Origin: Halocaridina rubra
Lineage: Eukaryota; Arthropoda; Malacostraca; Decapoda; Atyidae
Direction of reading: 5' to 3'
DNA: 64,000 bases
Assembly (NCBI GenBank): GCA_037179515.1
Contig: JAXCGZ010002334.1
Span: 2,501-66,500 of the forward strand
In this document: positions 51,319 to 64,000 of the stretch, piece by piece
Position numbering within the stretch: the first letter of the stretch is position 1
How the letters are laid out: each line of letters begins with the position of its first letter
Made by a program: the position numbers and the translations under genes
Notes under the pieces: model-generated
Databases searched by the model: none
The model's input: only the letters and a program-made list of their open reading frames with translations
What the model was told of the DNA's origin: nothing

Positions 51319-54139
51319 TTGTAATACACAAATGCTGATGTATTAGCTGGTAAGGCAGTAGAATTAAAAGATAGGATTCACAACAGTAAGGCAGATACAG
51401 TAGCAATTACAGAGACTAAGTTGAGTGAGGACATAAACAGTGTCACAGTTTTTCCTATGGGCTTCAGAATACTAAGGGTTGAAAGATCTGAGAGGACTGG
51501 TGGAGGGATAGCACTGCTCATAAGTGAAAGGATTCAAGTTGAAGAAATAAACTTGGCTATAGAAAGAGAGTTCAAGGAATTTCTTGTTGCTCGCATAAAT
51601 ACTGGGTCAGAGAGCATTATAATAACTGTTGCATATAAATAACCAAGGATCCAGAATAGGCTAGAAGTTTATGAGGAAAGTCATATAGGTACTATTGAAG
51701 TCATAAACTCAGTTGTTAACATGGCACGGGAGAGAAAATGTAGGATTTTGATGATGGGAGATTTTAATCATAAAGAGATAGATTGGATAAATCTTGACCC
51801 ACACAGTGGTGAGGACTCATTCGGGGCAAGATTCCTAGATTGCATACAAGGGAATTTCCTACACCAACATGTAATGGAACCAACGAGGGCAAGGGGTGGG
51901 GATGAGCCATCACTACTTGATCTAGTATTCACAGATAATGTGTTGGATATTGAAAAAATTGAGTATGAACCACCAATTGGAAAGAGTGACCACTGTGTGT
52001 TGTTGATGGAGTATATCATTGAAGATTTTCTGCCTGAGAGTAGAGGCACTGAGGACATGAGGAGGAACCATCCAAAAAGAGATTACATCAAAATGAATGA
52101 GCATTTTGCAGTTATTGACTGGAGAATCTTATTTTACAACAAATCTGTACAAGAAATGTATGACATCTTTTGTGAGAAATATGGGAAGATAGTAGATTGC
52201 TGCATACCTGTCACCAAAGTAGGTGTAATTCATACCAGAGAGAAATGGTTCGATAATGAGTGTAAAAGAGCTAAGGAGTGGAGAGACAAATGCTGGAAAA
52301 GGTATAGGAGGAGAAAAAACATAAATGCCTGGCAAACCTACAAAAGAGCAAGAAATAATTATCTAAGTAAAAGAAGAGAGGCAGAGAGAAACTATGAGAG
52401 GGACATCACCAGGAAGGCTAAAGAAAATCCCAATCTTTTCTACAGCTTTATCAGAGGAAACCTGAAGGTAAAAGAACAGGTTTTAAGGCTTAAGAGAGCT
52501 GATGGAAGCATCACTGAGACAGATGAAAAGATCTGCAAAGAATTGAACAAGGTGATTTAGTCAGTATTTACAGTAGAAAATACTTCACCCCCTCAGATTG
52601 CAGAGATAGAAGCTCAAGGGCCGGTATTAGAGAACATCAACCTTACAGCCACAGAGGTATGCAAATCGCTGATGGAGTTAGATGTTCATAAAGCTACAGG
52701 TCCTTATGATATATCCCCTCATGTACTTAAAAAATGCGCAAGCTCAATATCAGTGGTACTAAGTATCATATTTAAAAAGTCACTGGAGTCAGGGGAGATT
52801 CCAAGATGCTGGAAACAAGCAAACGTGATACCTATCTTCAAAAAGGGAAGGAGGGATACGGCTCTGAACTATAGAACAGTTTCCTTGACCAGCATAGTTT
52901 GCAAAGTTATTGAGAAACTACTAAGGAATCATATCTCTCTTCACTTGGAATCCTTCAACTTTTTGTCAGTGAGGCAACATGGCTTCAGAGAAGGTAGATC
53001 AACAGTAACAAACTTAGTAGAATTATATGATGAGGTAAGCCGAATCTTACAGGAAAGAGAGGGCTGGGCAGATTGCATATTCCTAGACTTCCAGAAAGCA
53101 TTTGGTACTGTTCCACATGGGAGACTTATTAGGAAGCTGCAAGCAATGGCTAGAATAGGTGGAAATGTCTTGGAATGGATTAAAAGATACTTAGAAGGAA
53201 GTTAACAAAGGGTTAGAGTAAGACACTCAGTGTCTGAATGGAGAAGAGTTAATAGTGGAGCTCCACAGGGTTCAGTTTTAGGGCCACTTTTGTTCCTTGT
53301 ATATGTAAATGACCTACCAGAGTCTGTAAATTCATTCATGAATATGTTTGCAGATGATGCAAAGATTGTGAAGAAAGTAGGAAACGAGAACAATGGTAGA
53401 GAACTTCAGGAAGATCTAAAGAGTCTGCATGAGTGGTCAGAAAAGTGGCTAATGAAATTCAATACCTCAAAATGTAAGGTATTGAGAATGGGTACAAGTG
53501 CAAGAAGGACCAAACTTTAGTACTTGGTGGCTGGAGTACAACTTCAAGAGACAGGAAATGAGAGATATAGGAGTAAACATACTAGCAGATTTGTCTCCAG
53601 AAATACATATAAATGGCATAGTAAGGGCAGCATATGCCTTCTTTTCAAATGTAAGGGCAGCCTTCAGGTACATGGACAGAGAAATGTTCAGAAATAGTTA
53701 TGTAACCTATGTGAGGCCACAACTCGAATATGCAGCTCCCTTTTGGAATCCGCACTTGTAAAAGCACATGGCTAAGCTTGAAAAAGTTCAAAGACATGCC
53801 ACGAAACTGGTGCCAGAAATTCGTAATCTCAGCTATGATGAGAGCTTGAGGGAATCAGACTTACCATCACTCGAAGCTAGAAGATTGAGGGGGGATATGG
53901 TGACAGTCTTTAAATTCCTTCATGGTTATGATAGAGTGGATAGGGATCGATATTTTGATATGGCTGGCTCTAGAACTAGAGGTCATAGTTTGAAGCTTCG
54001 TAAGAAAACTTGTTTGCAGGATGTGAGGAAATACTTTTTCAGTGTAAGAGTAGTTGATAATTGGAATTGGCTAAGCGAGGAGGTAGTTAATGCTATCTCA
54101 ATCCATAGTTATAAGGACAGGTATGATAAGTATCACTAA
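51319..54139 (+). pseudogene. ORF2 of unit U1
   Basis: Blocked at its second conserved codon (ttgtaatac, TAA), also in U2. Further stops: TAA at 51640-51642 after ITVAYK, TAG at 52558-52560 after ELNKVI (both shared by all units), TAA at 53203-53205 after YLEGS (U1, U2), TAG at 53518-53520 after RTKL (all and copy Q), TAA at 53759-53761 after WNPHL (U1, U2). A 2-3 bp loss near 53560 (gagagatatagg) is specific to U1. Motifs [13 protein letters not shown] and FADDAKIVKKVG remain readable; the palm Asp-Thr is Gly-Thr as in Q. No functional product. Confidence 0.9.
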
Positions 54140-54240
54140 ATAGAAAATGGAACTGATCAGGAGACGGGAAGATACGAGCTTTGGGCTGTTTCCCGTAAAC
54201 ACAATTAGGTCATCACAATTAGGTAATCACACACAAACAC

Positions 54241-54737
54241 GCCAAAACTTGAATATGCATCCCCCTTTTGGAATCCGCATTTGAAAAAGCACATAGCTAA
54301 GGTTGAAAAAGTTCAAAGACATGCCACGAAACTGGTGCCAGAAATACACAATCTCAGTTATGATGAGAGGCTGAGGGAATTAGACTTACCATCACTCGAA
54401 GGTAGAAGATGGAGGGGGGATTTGGTGACAGTCTTTAAATTCCTTCATGGTTATGATAGAGTGGATAGGGATCGATTTTTTGATATGTCAGGCTCTAGAA
54501 CTAGAGGTCATAGTTTGAAGCTTGGTAAGAAAACTTCTTTGCACGATGTAAGGAAATACTTTTTCAGTGTAAGAGTAGTTGATAATTGGAATTGGCTAAG
54601 CGAGGATGTAGTTAATGCTATCTCAATCCATAGTTTTAAGGACAGGTATGATGAGTATCACTACGTACAAAATGGAACCGATCAGGAGATGGAAAGATAC
54701 GAGCTTTGGGCTGTTTCCCGCAAACACAATTAGTTAA

Positions 54738-54777
<40 letters not shown>

Positions 54778-57700
54778 AATAGATGATACAGAACACAGGA
54801 AGAGATGGGAAAGATCAAAAACTTGTTGGAAGAGGCAAGAAGGTTAAATGAGGAAATAAATGAAGAAGAGAAGAAAAATTTTCATTTCAGAGTTCTTCCT
54901 TACAAAGGGGAGATAAAGAAGATAATGACAGAAGATCAGGGGATGGGGCCTCATTAAGATTGTAATACACAAATGCTGATGTATTAGCTGGTAAGGCAGG
55001 AGAATTAAAAGATAGGATTCACAACAGTAAGGCAGATACAGTAGCAATTACAGAGACTAAGTTGAGTGAGGACATAAACAGTGTCACAGTTTTTCCTATG
55101 GGCTTCAGAATACTAAGGGTTGAAAGATCTGAGAGGACTGGTGGAGGGATAGCACTGCTCATAAGTGAAAGGATTCAAGTTGAAGAAATAAACTTGGCTA
55201 TAGAAAGAGAGTTCAAGGAATTTCTTGTTGCTCGCATAAATACTGGGTCAGAGAGCATTATAATAACTGTTGCATATAAATAACCAAGGATCCAGAATAG
55301 GCTAGAAGTTTATGAGGAAAGTCATATAGGTACTATTGAAGTCATAAACTCAGTTGTTAACATGGCACGGGAGAGAAAATGTAGGATTTTGATGATGGGA
55401 GATTTTAATCATAAAGAGATAGATTGGATAAATCTTGACCCACACAGTGGTGAGGACTCATTCGGGGCAAGATTCCTAGATTGCATACAAGGGAATTTCC
55501 TACACCAACATGTAATGGAACCAACGAGGGCAAGGGGTGGGGATGAGCCATCACTACTTGATCTAGTATTCACAGATAATGTGTTGGATATTGAAAAAAT
55601 TGAGTATGAACCACCAATTGGAAAGAGTGACCACTGTGTGTTGTTGATGGAGTATATCATTGAAGATTTTCTGCCTGAGAGTAGAGGCACTGAGGACATG
55701 AGGAGGAACTATCCAAAAAGAGATTACATCAAAATGAATGAGCATTTTGCAGTTATTGACTGGAGAATCTTATTTTACAACAAATCTGTACAAGAAATGT
55801 ATGACATCTTTTGTGAGAAATATGGGAAGATAGTAGATTGCTGCATACCTGTCACCAAAGTAGGTGTAATTCATACCAGAGAGAAATGGTTCGATAATGA
55901 GTGTAAAAGAGCTAAGGAGTGGAGAGACAAATGCTGGAAAAGGTATAGGAGGAGAAAAAACATAAATGCCTGGCAAACCTACAAAAGAGCAAGAAATAAT
56001 TATCTAAGTAAAAGAAGAGAGGCAGAGAGAAACTATGAGAGGGACATCACCAGGAAGGCTAAAGAAAATCCCAATCTTTTCTACAGCTTTATCAGAGGAA
56101 ACCTGAAGGTAAAAGAACAGGTTTTAAGGCTTAAGAGAGCTGATGGAAGCATCACTGAGACAGATGAAAAGATCTGCAAAGAATTGAACAAGGTGATTTA
56201 GTCAGTATTTACAGTAGAAAATACTTCACCCCCTCAGATTGCAGAGATAGAAGCTCAAGGGCCGGTATTAGAGAACATCAACCTTACAGCCACAGAGGTA
56301 TGCAAATCGCTGATGGAGTTAGATGTTCATAAAGCTACAGGTCCTTATGATATATCCCCTCATGTACTTAAAAAATGCGCAAGCTCAATATCAGTGGTAC
56401 TAAGTATCATATTTAAAAAGTCACTGGAGTCAGGGGAGATTCCAAGATGCTGGAAACAAGCAAACGTGATACCTATCTTCAAAAAGGGAAGGAGGGATAC
56501 GGCTCTGAACTATAGAACAGTTTCCTTGACCAGCATAGTTTGCAAAGTTATTGAGAAACTACTAAGGAATCATATCTCTCTTCACTTGGAATCCTTCAAC
56601 TTTTTGTCAGTGAGGCAACATGGCTTCAGAGAAGGTAGATCAACAGTAACAAACTTAGTAGAATTATATGATGAGGTAAGCCGAATCTTACAGGAAAGAG
56701 AGGGCTGGGCAGATTGCATATTCCTAGACTTCCAGAAAGCATTTGGTACTGTTCCACATGGGAGACTTATTAGGAAGCTGCAAGCAATGGCTAGAATAGG
56801 TGGAAATGTCTTGGAATGGATTAAAAGATACTTAGAAGGAAGTTAACAAAGGGTTAGAGTAAGACACTCAGTGTCTGAATGGAGAAGAGTTAATAGTGGA
56901 GCTCCACAGGGTTCAGTTTTAGGGCCACTTTTGTTCCTTGTATATGTAAATGACCTACCAGAGTCTGTAAATTCATTCATGAATATGTTTGCAGATGATG
57001 CAAAGATTGTGAAGAAAGTAGGAAACGAGAACAATGGTAGAGAACTTCAGGAAGATCTAAAGAGTCTGCATGAGTGGTCAGAAAAGTGGCTAATGAAATT
57101 CAATACCTCAAAATGTAAGGTATTGAGAATGGGTACAAGTGCAAGAAGGACCAAACTTTAGTACTTGGTGGCTGGAGTACAACTTCAAGAGACAGGAAAT
57201 GAGAGAGATGTAGGAGTAAACATACTAGCAGATTTGTCTCCAGAAATACATATAAATGGCATAGTAAGGGCAGCATATGCCTTCTTTTCAAATGTAAGGG
57301 CAGCCTTCAGGTACATGGACAGAGAAATGTTCAGAAATAGTTATGTAACCTATGTGAGGCCACAACTCGAATATGCAGCTCCCTTTTGGAATCCGCACTT
57401 GTAAAAGCACATGGCTAAGCTTGAAAAAGTTCAAAGACATGCCACGAAACTGGTGCCAGAAATTCGTAATCTCAGCTATGATGAGAGCTTGAGGGAATCA
57501 GACTTACCATCACTCGAAGCTAGAAGATTGAGGGGGGATATGGTGACAGTCTTTAAATTCCTTCATGGTTATGATAGAGTGGAGAGGGATAGATATTTTG
57601 ATATGGCTGGCTCTAGAACTAGAGGTCATAGTTTGAAGCTTGGTAAGAAAACTTGTTTGCAGGATGTGAGGAAATACTTTTTCAGTGTAAGAGTAGTTGA

Positions 57701-57883
57701 TAATTGGAATTGGCTAAGCGAGGAGGTATTTAATACTATCTCAATCCATAGTTATAAGGACAGGTATGATAAGTATCACTAAGTAGAAAATGGAACTGAT
57801 CAGGAGACGGGAAGATACGAGCTTTGGGCTTTTTCCCGTAAACACAATTAGGTAATCACAATTAGGTAATCACACACAAACAC
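54241..57883 (+). repeat. Tandem array unit U2 (3,643 bp)
   Basis: Same structure as U1: fragment 54241-54743, AC run 54744-54775, LINE copy 54776-57883. Its 5' two thirds follow U1 closely (shared stops), while its last part (gtggagagggatagatattt, aagcttggtaagaaaacttg near 57580-57650) follows U3 instead. Confidence 0.95.
54960..57782 (+). pseudogene. ORF2 of unit U2
   Basis: Carries the TAA at the start (54960-54965) and stops at 55283, 56201, 56846, 57161 and 57404, all also in U1. The C-terminal domain then reads YDRVERDRYFDMAG and SEEVFNTISIHSYKD, variants shared with U3 only. The reading frame around 57200 is intact, unlike U1. Confidence 0.9.
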
Positions 57884-58381
57884 GCCAAAACTTGAATATG
57901 CATCCCCCTTTTGGAATCCGCACTTGAAAAAGCACATAGCTAAGGTTGAAAAAGTTCAAAGACATGCCACGAAACTGGTGCCAGAAATATGCAATCTCAG
58001 TTATGATGAGAGGCTGAGGGAATTAGAGTTACCATCACTCGAAGGTAGAAGATGGAGGGGGGATTTGGTGACAGTCTTTAAATTCCTTCATGGTTATGAT
58101 AGAGTGGATAGGGATCGATTTTTTGATATGTCAGGCTCTAGAACTAGAGGTCATAGTTTGAAGCTTGGTAAGAAAACTTCTTTGCACGATGTAAGGAAAT
58201 ACTTTTTGAGTGTAAGAGTAGTTGATAATTGGAATTGGCTAAGCGAGGATGTAGTTAATGCTATCTCAATCCATAGTTTTAAGGACAGGTATGATGAGTA
58301 TCACTACGTACAAAATGGAACCGATCAGGAGATGGAAAGATACGAGCTTTGGGCTGTTTCCCGCAAACACAATTAGTTAAT

Positions 58382-58467
<86 letters not shown>

Positions 58468-61400
58468 AGACGATACGGAACACAGGAAGAGATTTGAAAG
58501 ATCAAAAACTTGTTGCAAGAGGCAAGAAGGTTAAATGAGGAAAGAAATGAAGAAGAGAAGAAAAATTTTAATTTCAGAGTTCTTCCTTACAAAGGGGAGA
58601 TAAAGAAGATAATGACAGAAGATCAGGGGATGGGGCCTCATTAAGATTGTTATACACAAATGCTGATGTATTAGCTGGTAAGGCAGTAGAATTAAAAGAT
58701 AGGATTCACAACAGTAAGGCAGATACAGTAGCAATTACAGAGACTAAGTTGAGTGAAGACATAAACAGTGTCACAGTTTTTCCTATGGGCTTCAGAATAC
58801 TAAGGGTTGAAAGATCTGAGAGGACTGGTGGAGGGATAGCACTGCTCATAAGTGAAAGGATTCAAGTTGAAGAAATAAACTTGGCTATAGAAAGAGAGTT
58901 CAAGGAATTTCTTGTTGCTCGCATAAATACTGGGTCAGAGAGCATTATAATAACTGTTGCATATAAATAACCAAGGATCCAGAATAGGCTAGAAGTTTAT
59001 GAGGAAAGTCATATAGGTACTATTGAAGTCATAAACTCAGTTGTTAACATGGCACGGGAGAGAAAATGTAGGATTTTGATGATGGGAGATTTTAATCATA
59101 AAGAGATAGATTGGATAAATCTTGACCCACACAGTGGTGAGGACTCATTCGGGGCAAGATTCCTAGATTGCATACAAGGGAATTTCCTACACCAACATGT
59201 AATGGAACCAACGAGGGCAAGGGGTGGGGATGAGCCATCACTACTTGATGTATTCACAGATAATGTGTTGGATATTGAAAAAAATGAGTATGAACCACCA
59301 ATTGGAAAGAGTGACCACTGTGTGTTGTTGATGGAGTATATCATTGAAGATTTTCTGCCTGAGAGTAGAGGCACTGAGGACATGAGGAGGTACCATCCAA
59401 AAAGAGATTACATCAAAATGAATGAGCATTTTGCAGTTATTGACTGGAGAATCTTATTTTACAACAAATCTGTACAAGAAATGTATGACATCTTTTGTGA
59501 GAAATATGGGAAGATAGTAGATTGCTGCATACCTGTCACCAAAGTAGGTGTAATTCATACCAGAGAGAAATGGTTCGATAATGAGTGTAAAAGAGCTAAG
59601 GAGTGGAGAGACAAATGCTGGAAAAGGTATAGGAGGAGAAAAAACATAAATGCCTGGCAAACCTACAAAAGAGCAAGAAATAATTATCTAAGTAAAAGAA
59701 GAGAGGCAGAGAGAAACTATGAGAGGGACATCACCAGGAAGGCTAAAGAAAATCCCAATCTTTTCTACAGCTTTATCAGAGGAAACCTGAAGGTAAAAGA
59801 ACAGGTTTTAAGGCTTAAGAGAGCTGATGGAAGCATCACTGAGACAGATGAAAAGATCTGCAAAGAATTGAACAAGGTGATTTAGTCAGTATTTACAGTA
59901 GAAAATACCTCACCCCCTCAGATTGCAGAGATAAAAGCTCAAGGGCCGGTATTAGAGAACATCAACCTTACAGCCACAGAGGTATGCAAATCGCTGATGG
60001 AGTTAGATGTTCATAAAGCTACAGGTCCTTATGATATATCCCCTCATGTACTTAAAAAATGCGCAAGCTCAATATCAGTGGCAAAGTATCATATTTAAAA
60101 AGTCACTGGAGTCAGGGGAGATTCCAAGATGCTGGAAACAAGCAAACGTGATACCTATCTTCAAAAAGGGAAGGAGGGATACGGCTCTGAACTATAGAAC
60201 AGTTTCCTTGACCAGCATAGTTTGCAAAGTTATTGAGAAACTACTAAGGAATCATATCTCTCTTCACTTGGAATCCTTCAACTTTTTGTCAGTAAGGCAA
60301 CATGGCTTCAGAGAAGGTAGATCAACAGTAACAAACTTAGTAGAATAATATGATGAGGTAAGCCGAATCTTACAGGAAAGAGAGGGCTGGGCAGAGTGCA
60401 TATTCCTAGACTTCCAGAAAGCATTTGGTACTGTTCCACATGGGAGACTTATTAGGAAGCTGCAAGCAATGGCTAGAATAGGTGGAAATGTCTTGGAATG
60501 GATTAAAAGATACGTAGAAGGAAGTGAACAAAGGGTTAGAGTAAGACACTCAGTGTCTGAATGGAGAAGAGTTAATAGTGGAGCTCCACAGGGTTCAGTT
60601 TTAGGGCCACTTTTGTTCCTTGTATATGTAAATGACCTACCAGAGTCTGTAAATTCATTCATGAATATGTTTGCAGATGATGCAAAGATTGTGAAGAAAG
60701 TAGGAAACGAGAACAATGGTAGAGAACTTCAGGAAGATCTAAATAGTCTGCATGAGTGGTCAGAAAAGTGGCTAATGAAATTCAATACCTCAAAATGTAA
60801 GGTATTGAGAATGGGTACAAGTGCAAGAAGGACCAAACTTTAGTACTTGGTGGCTGGAGTACAACTTCAAGAGACAGGAAATGAGAGAGATGTAGGAGTA
60901 AACATACTAGCAGATTTGTCTCCAGAAATACATATAAATGGCATAGTAAGGGCAGCATATGCCTTCTTTTCAAATGTAAGGGCAGCCTTCAGGTACATGG
61001 ACAGAGAAATGTTCAGAAATAGTTATGTAACCTATGTGAGGCCACAACTCGAATATGCAGCTCCCTTTTGGAATCCGCACTTGAAAAAGCACATGGCTAA
61101 GCTTGAAAAAGTTCAAAGACATGCCACGAAACTGGTGCCAGAAATTCGTAATCTCAGCTATGATGAGAGCTTGAGGGAATCAGACTTACCATCACTCGAA
61201 GCTAGAAGATTGAGGGGGGATATGGTGACAGTCTTTAAATTCCTTCATGGTTATGATAGAGTGGAGAGGGATAGATATTTTGATATGGCTGGCTCTAGAA
61301 CTAGAGGTCATAGTTTGAAGCTTGGTAAGAAAACTTGTTTGCAGGATGTGAGGAAATACTTTTTCAGTGTAAGAGTAGTTGATAATTGGAATTGGCTAAG

Positions 61401-61565
61401 CGAGGAGGTATTTAATACTATCTCAATCCATAGTTATAAGGACAGGTATGATAAGTATCACTAAGTAGAAAATGGAACTGATCAGGAGACGGGAAGATAC
61501 GAGCTTTGGGCTTTTTCCCGTAAACACAATTAGGTAATCACAATTAGGTAATCACACACAAACAC
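57884..61565 (+). repeat. Tandem array unit U3 (3,682 bp)
   Basis: Same structure; its AC run (58384-58465) is about 40 bp longer, which accounts for most of the extra length. It retains codons at two positions where U1 and U2 have stops (gaagtgaacaaagg near 60526; cacttgaaaaagcac near 61080), so it preserves an earlier state there. Confidence 0.95.
58647..61464 (+). pseudogene. ORF2 of unit U3
   Basis: Starts with LYTNADVLAGKAVELKDR without the early stop. Shared stops at 58970, 59885 and 60843. U3-specific lesions: loss of one Leu codon at 59249 (ctacttgatgtattcac), a 2-bp deletion near 60083 (gtggcaaagtatc), and TAA at 60346-60348 (tagaataatatg). From 60469 to 60843 and from 60847 to 61464 the RT end and C-terminal domain are open: [42 protein letters not shown]. 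Confidence 0.9.
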
Positions 61566-62062
61566 GCCAAAACTTGAATATGCATCCCCCTTTTGGAATC
61601 CGCACTTGAAAAAGCACATAGCTAAGGTTGAAAAAGTTCAAAGACATGCCACGAAACTGGTGCCAGAAATATGCAATCTCAGTTATGATGAGAGGCTGAG
61701 GGAATTAGAGTTACCATCACTCGAAGGTAGAAGATGGAGGGGGGATTTGGTGACAGTCTTTAAATTCCTTCATGGTTATGATAGAGTGGATAGGGATCGA
61801 TTTTTTGATATGTCAGGCTCTAGAACTAGAGGTCATAGTTTGAAGCTTGGTAAGAAAACTTCTTTGCACGATGTAAGGAAATACTTTTTGAGTGTAAGAG
61901 TAGTTGATAATTGGAATTGGCTAAGCGAGGATGTAGTTAATGCTATCTCAATCCATAGTTTTAAGGACAGGTAAGATGAGTATCACTACGTACAAAATGG
62001 AACCGATCAGGAGATGGAAAGATACGAGCTTTGGGCTGTTTCCCGCAAACACAATTAGTTAA

Positions 62063-62105
<43 letters not shown>

Positions 62106-64000
62106 AGACGATACAGAACACAGGAAGAGATTTGAAAGATCAAAAACTTGTTGGAAGAGGCAAGAAGGTTAAATGAGGAAAGAAATGAAGAAGAGAAGAA
62201 AAATTTTCATTTCAGAGTTCTTCCTTACAAAGGGGAGATAAAGAAGATAATGACAGAAGATCAGGGGATGGGGCCTCATTAAGACTGTTATACACAAATG
62301 CTGATGTATTAGCTGGTAAGGCAGTAGAATTAAAAGATAGGATTCACAACAGTAAGGCAGATACAGTAGCAATTACAGAGACTAAGTTGAGTGAGGACAT
62401 AAACAGTGTCACAGTTTTTCCTATGGGCTTCAGAATACTAAGGGTTGAAAGATCTGAGAGGACTGGTGGAGGGATAGCACTGCTCATAAGTGAAAGGATT
62501 CAAGTTGAAGAAATAAACTTGGCTATAGAAAGAGAGTTCAAGGAATTTCTTGTTGCTCGCATAAATACTGGGTCAGAGAGCATTATAATAACTGTTGCAT
62601 ATAAATAACCAAGGATCCAGAATAGGCTAGAAGTTTATGAGGAAAGTCATATAGGTACTATTGAAGTCATAAACTCAGTTGTTAACATGGCACGGGAGAG
62701 AAAATGTAGGATTTTGATGATGGGAGATTTTAATCATAAAGAGATAGATTGGATAAATCTTGACCCACACAGTGGTGAGGACTCATTTGGGGCAAGATTC
62801 CTAGATTGCATACAAGGGAATTTCCTACACCAACATGTAATGGAACCAACGAGGGCAAGGGGTGGGGATGAGCCATCACTACTTGATCTAGTATTCACAG
62901 ATAATGTGTTGGATATTGAAAAAATTGAGTATGAACCACCAATTGGAAAGAGTGACCACTGTGTGTTGTTGATGGAGTATATCATTGAAGATTTTCTGCC
63001 TGAGAGTAGAGGCACTGAGGACATGAGGAGGAACTATCCAAAAAGAGATTACATCAAAATGAATGAGCATTTTGCAGTTATTGACTGGAGAATCTTATTT
63101 TACAACAAATCTGTACAAGAAATGTATGACATCTTTTGTGAGAAATATGGGAAGATAGTAGATTGCTGCATACCTGCCACCAAAGTAGGTGTAATTCATA
63201 CCAGAGAGAAATGGTTCGATAATGAGTGTAAAAGAGCTAAGGAGTGGAGAGACAAATGCTGGAAAAGGTATAGGAGGAGAAAAAACATAAATGCCTGGCA
63301 AACCTACAACAGAGCAAGAAATAATTATCTAAGTAAAAGAAGAGAGGCAGAGAGAAACTATGAGAGGGACATCACCAGGAAGGCTAAAGAAAATCCCAAT
63401 CTTTTCTACAGCTTTATCAGAGGAAACCTGAAGGTAAAAGAACAGGTTTTAAGGCTTAAGAGAGCTGATGGAAGCATCACTGAGACAGATAAAAAGATCT
63501 GCAAAGAATTGAACAAGGTGATTTAGTCAGTATTTACAGTAGAAAATACCTCACCCCCTCAGATTGCAGAGATAGAAGCTCAAGGGCCGGTATTAGAGAA
63601 CATCAATCTTACAGCCACAGAGGTATGCAAATTGCTGATGGAGTTAGATGTTCATAAAGCTACAGGTCCTTATGATATATCCCCTCATGTACTTAAAAAA
63701 TGCGCAAGCTCAATATCAGTGGCACTAAGTATCATATTTAAAAAGTCACTGGAGTCAGGGGAGATTCCAAGATGCTGGAAACAAGCAAACGTGATACCTA
63801 TCTTCAAAAAGGGAAGGAGGGATACGGCTCTGAACTATAGAACAGTTTCCTTGACCAGCATAGTTTGCAAAGTTATGGAGAAACTACTAAGGAATCATAT
63901 CTCTCTTCAATTGGAATCCTTCAACTTTTGGTCAGTGAGGCAACATGGCTTCAGAGAAGGTAGATCAACAGTAACAAACTTAGTAGAATTATATGATGAG
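61566..64000 (+). repeat. Tandem array unit U4, cut by the window end
   Basis: Fragment 61566-62069, AC run 62070-62101, LINE copy from 62102 to beyond 64000. The fragment's variants (gaaatatgcaatc, ttagagttacc, agaagatgg) match U3. A TAA at 61972-61974 (acaggtaagatg) is unique. The array continues outside the window. Confidence 0.93.
62285..64000 (+). pseudogene. ORF2 of unit U4, partial
   Basis: Shared stops after ITVAYK (62608) and ELNKVI (63526). Endonuclease motifs KCRILMMGDFNHKEIDWI and GKSDHCVLL are intact between them. Past 63526 it reads [31 protein letters not shown] (Met, as in F, where U1-U3 have Ile) and FNFWSVRQHGFREGR (Leu to Trp), and is still open at the window edge. Confidence 0.88.

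Larger units (their letters stand above)
50597..54240 (+). repeat. Tandem array unit U1 (3,644 bp)
   Basis: The unit is a 0.5-kb LINE 3' fragment (50597-51100), an AC run (51096-51138) and a 3.1-kb LINE copy truncated in ORF1 (51139-54240). The same three-part structure recurs at 54241, 57884 and 61566. Units share nonsense mutations, so they arose by duplication of one segment, not by separate insertions. Confidence 0.95.

Noticed and set aside
50597..64000. CRISPR-like or cassette array
   Set aside because: Units are 3.6 kb and are LINE copies; no short repeat/spacer organisation.

Overview
The window is eukaryotic, AT-rich and dominated by repeats. It looks like an arthropod genome, most plausibly a decapod crustacean: very long (TA)n, (AC/TG)n, (GA)n and (TAA)n microsatellites sit next to several invertebrate-type retroelement lineages, and I see no bacterial operon or viral organisation. 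The organism is an inference from style, not from a marker gene.

The only host coding sequence I can support is one 219-nt exon on the minus strand (5903-6121). It has canonical splice sites and encodes the first membrane segment plus the start of the extracellular loop of an SLC22-type organic cation transporter. Everything else could lie in introns of that gene or between genes.

One CR1-like LINE family dominates. It has a coiled-coil/RRM-like ORF1, an APE endonuclease plus reverse transcriptase ORF2, a 3' UTR hairpin and a tail of 14-mers running into (AC)n. Minus-strand copies lie at 1717-3230, 3231-5433, 7431-8679 and 39525-39941, plus a tail relic at 26492-26557. Plus-strand copies lie at 8879-12490, 18271-18466, 18895-24991 (split by another LINE), 25107-26291, 26296-26440, 26650-31130 (the only copy with the whole 5' UTR and fewest lesions), 31131-34213, 37717-39318, 42285-44452 and 46905-64000. 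The last stretch is a 3.64-kb tandem array of LINE-derived units that runs off the window end. Most copies are joined head-to-tail in one orientation through (AC)n, which is the most unusual pattern here.

Other mobile DNA: a 5'-truncated RNase H-bearing LINE (12785-13552), a MULE-like DNA transposon relic with inverted ends (14150-15355), an RTE-like LINE ending in (TAA)n (15624-17115), a Penelope-like fragment with a GIY-YIG domain (17640-18270), a Jockey/I-group LINE with poly(A) inserted into a CR1-like copy (20669-23262), a nearly complete RTE-like LINE (34402-37480), and at least three tRNA-derived SINE types (6348-6508, 38603-38785; 41425-41760; 43217-43386). At 44581-46335 there is a cluster of direct and inverted tRNA-like repeats with a 276-bp period. 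A near-perfect 232-bp palindrome lies at 1221-1452.

No retroelement ORF examined is fully intact, so activity would require another genomic copy. No rRNA gene, bona fide tRNA gene or CRISPR array is visible.
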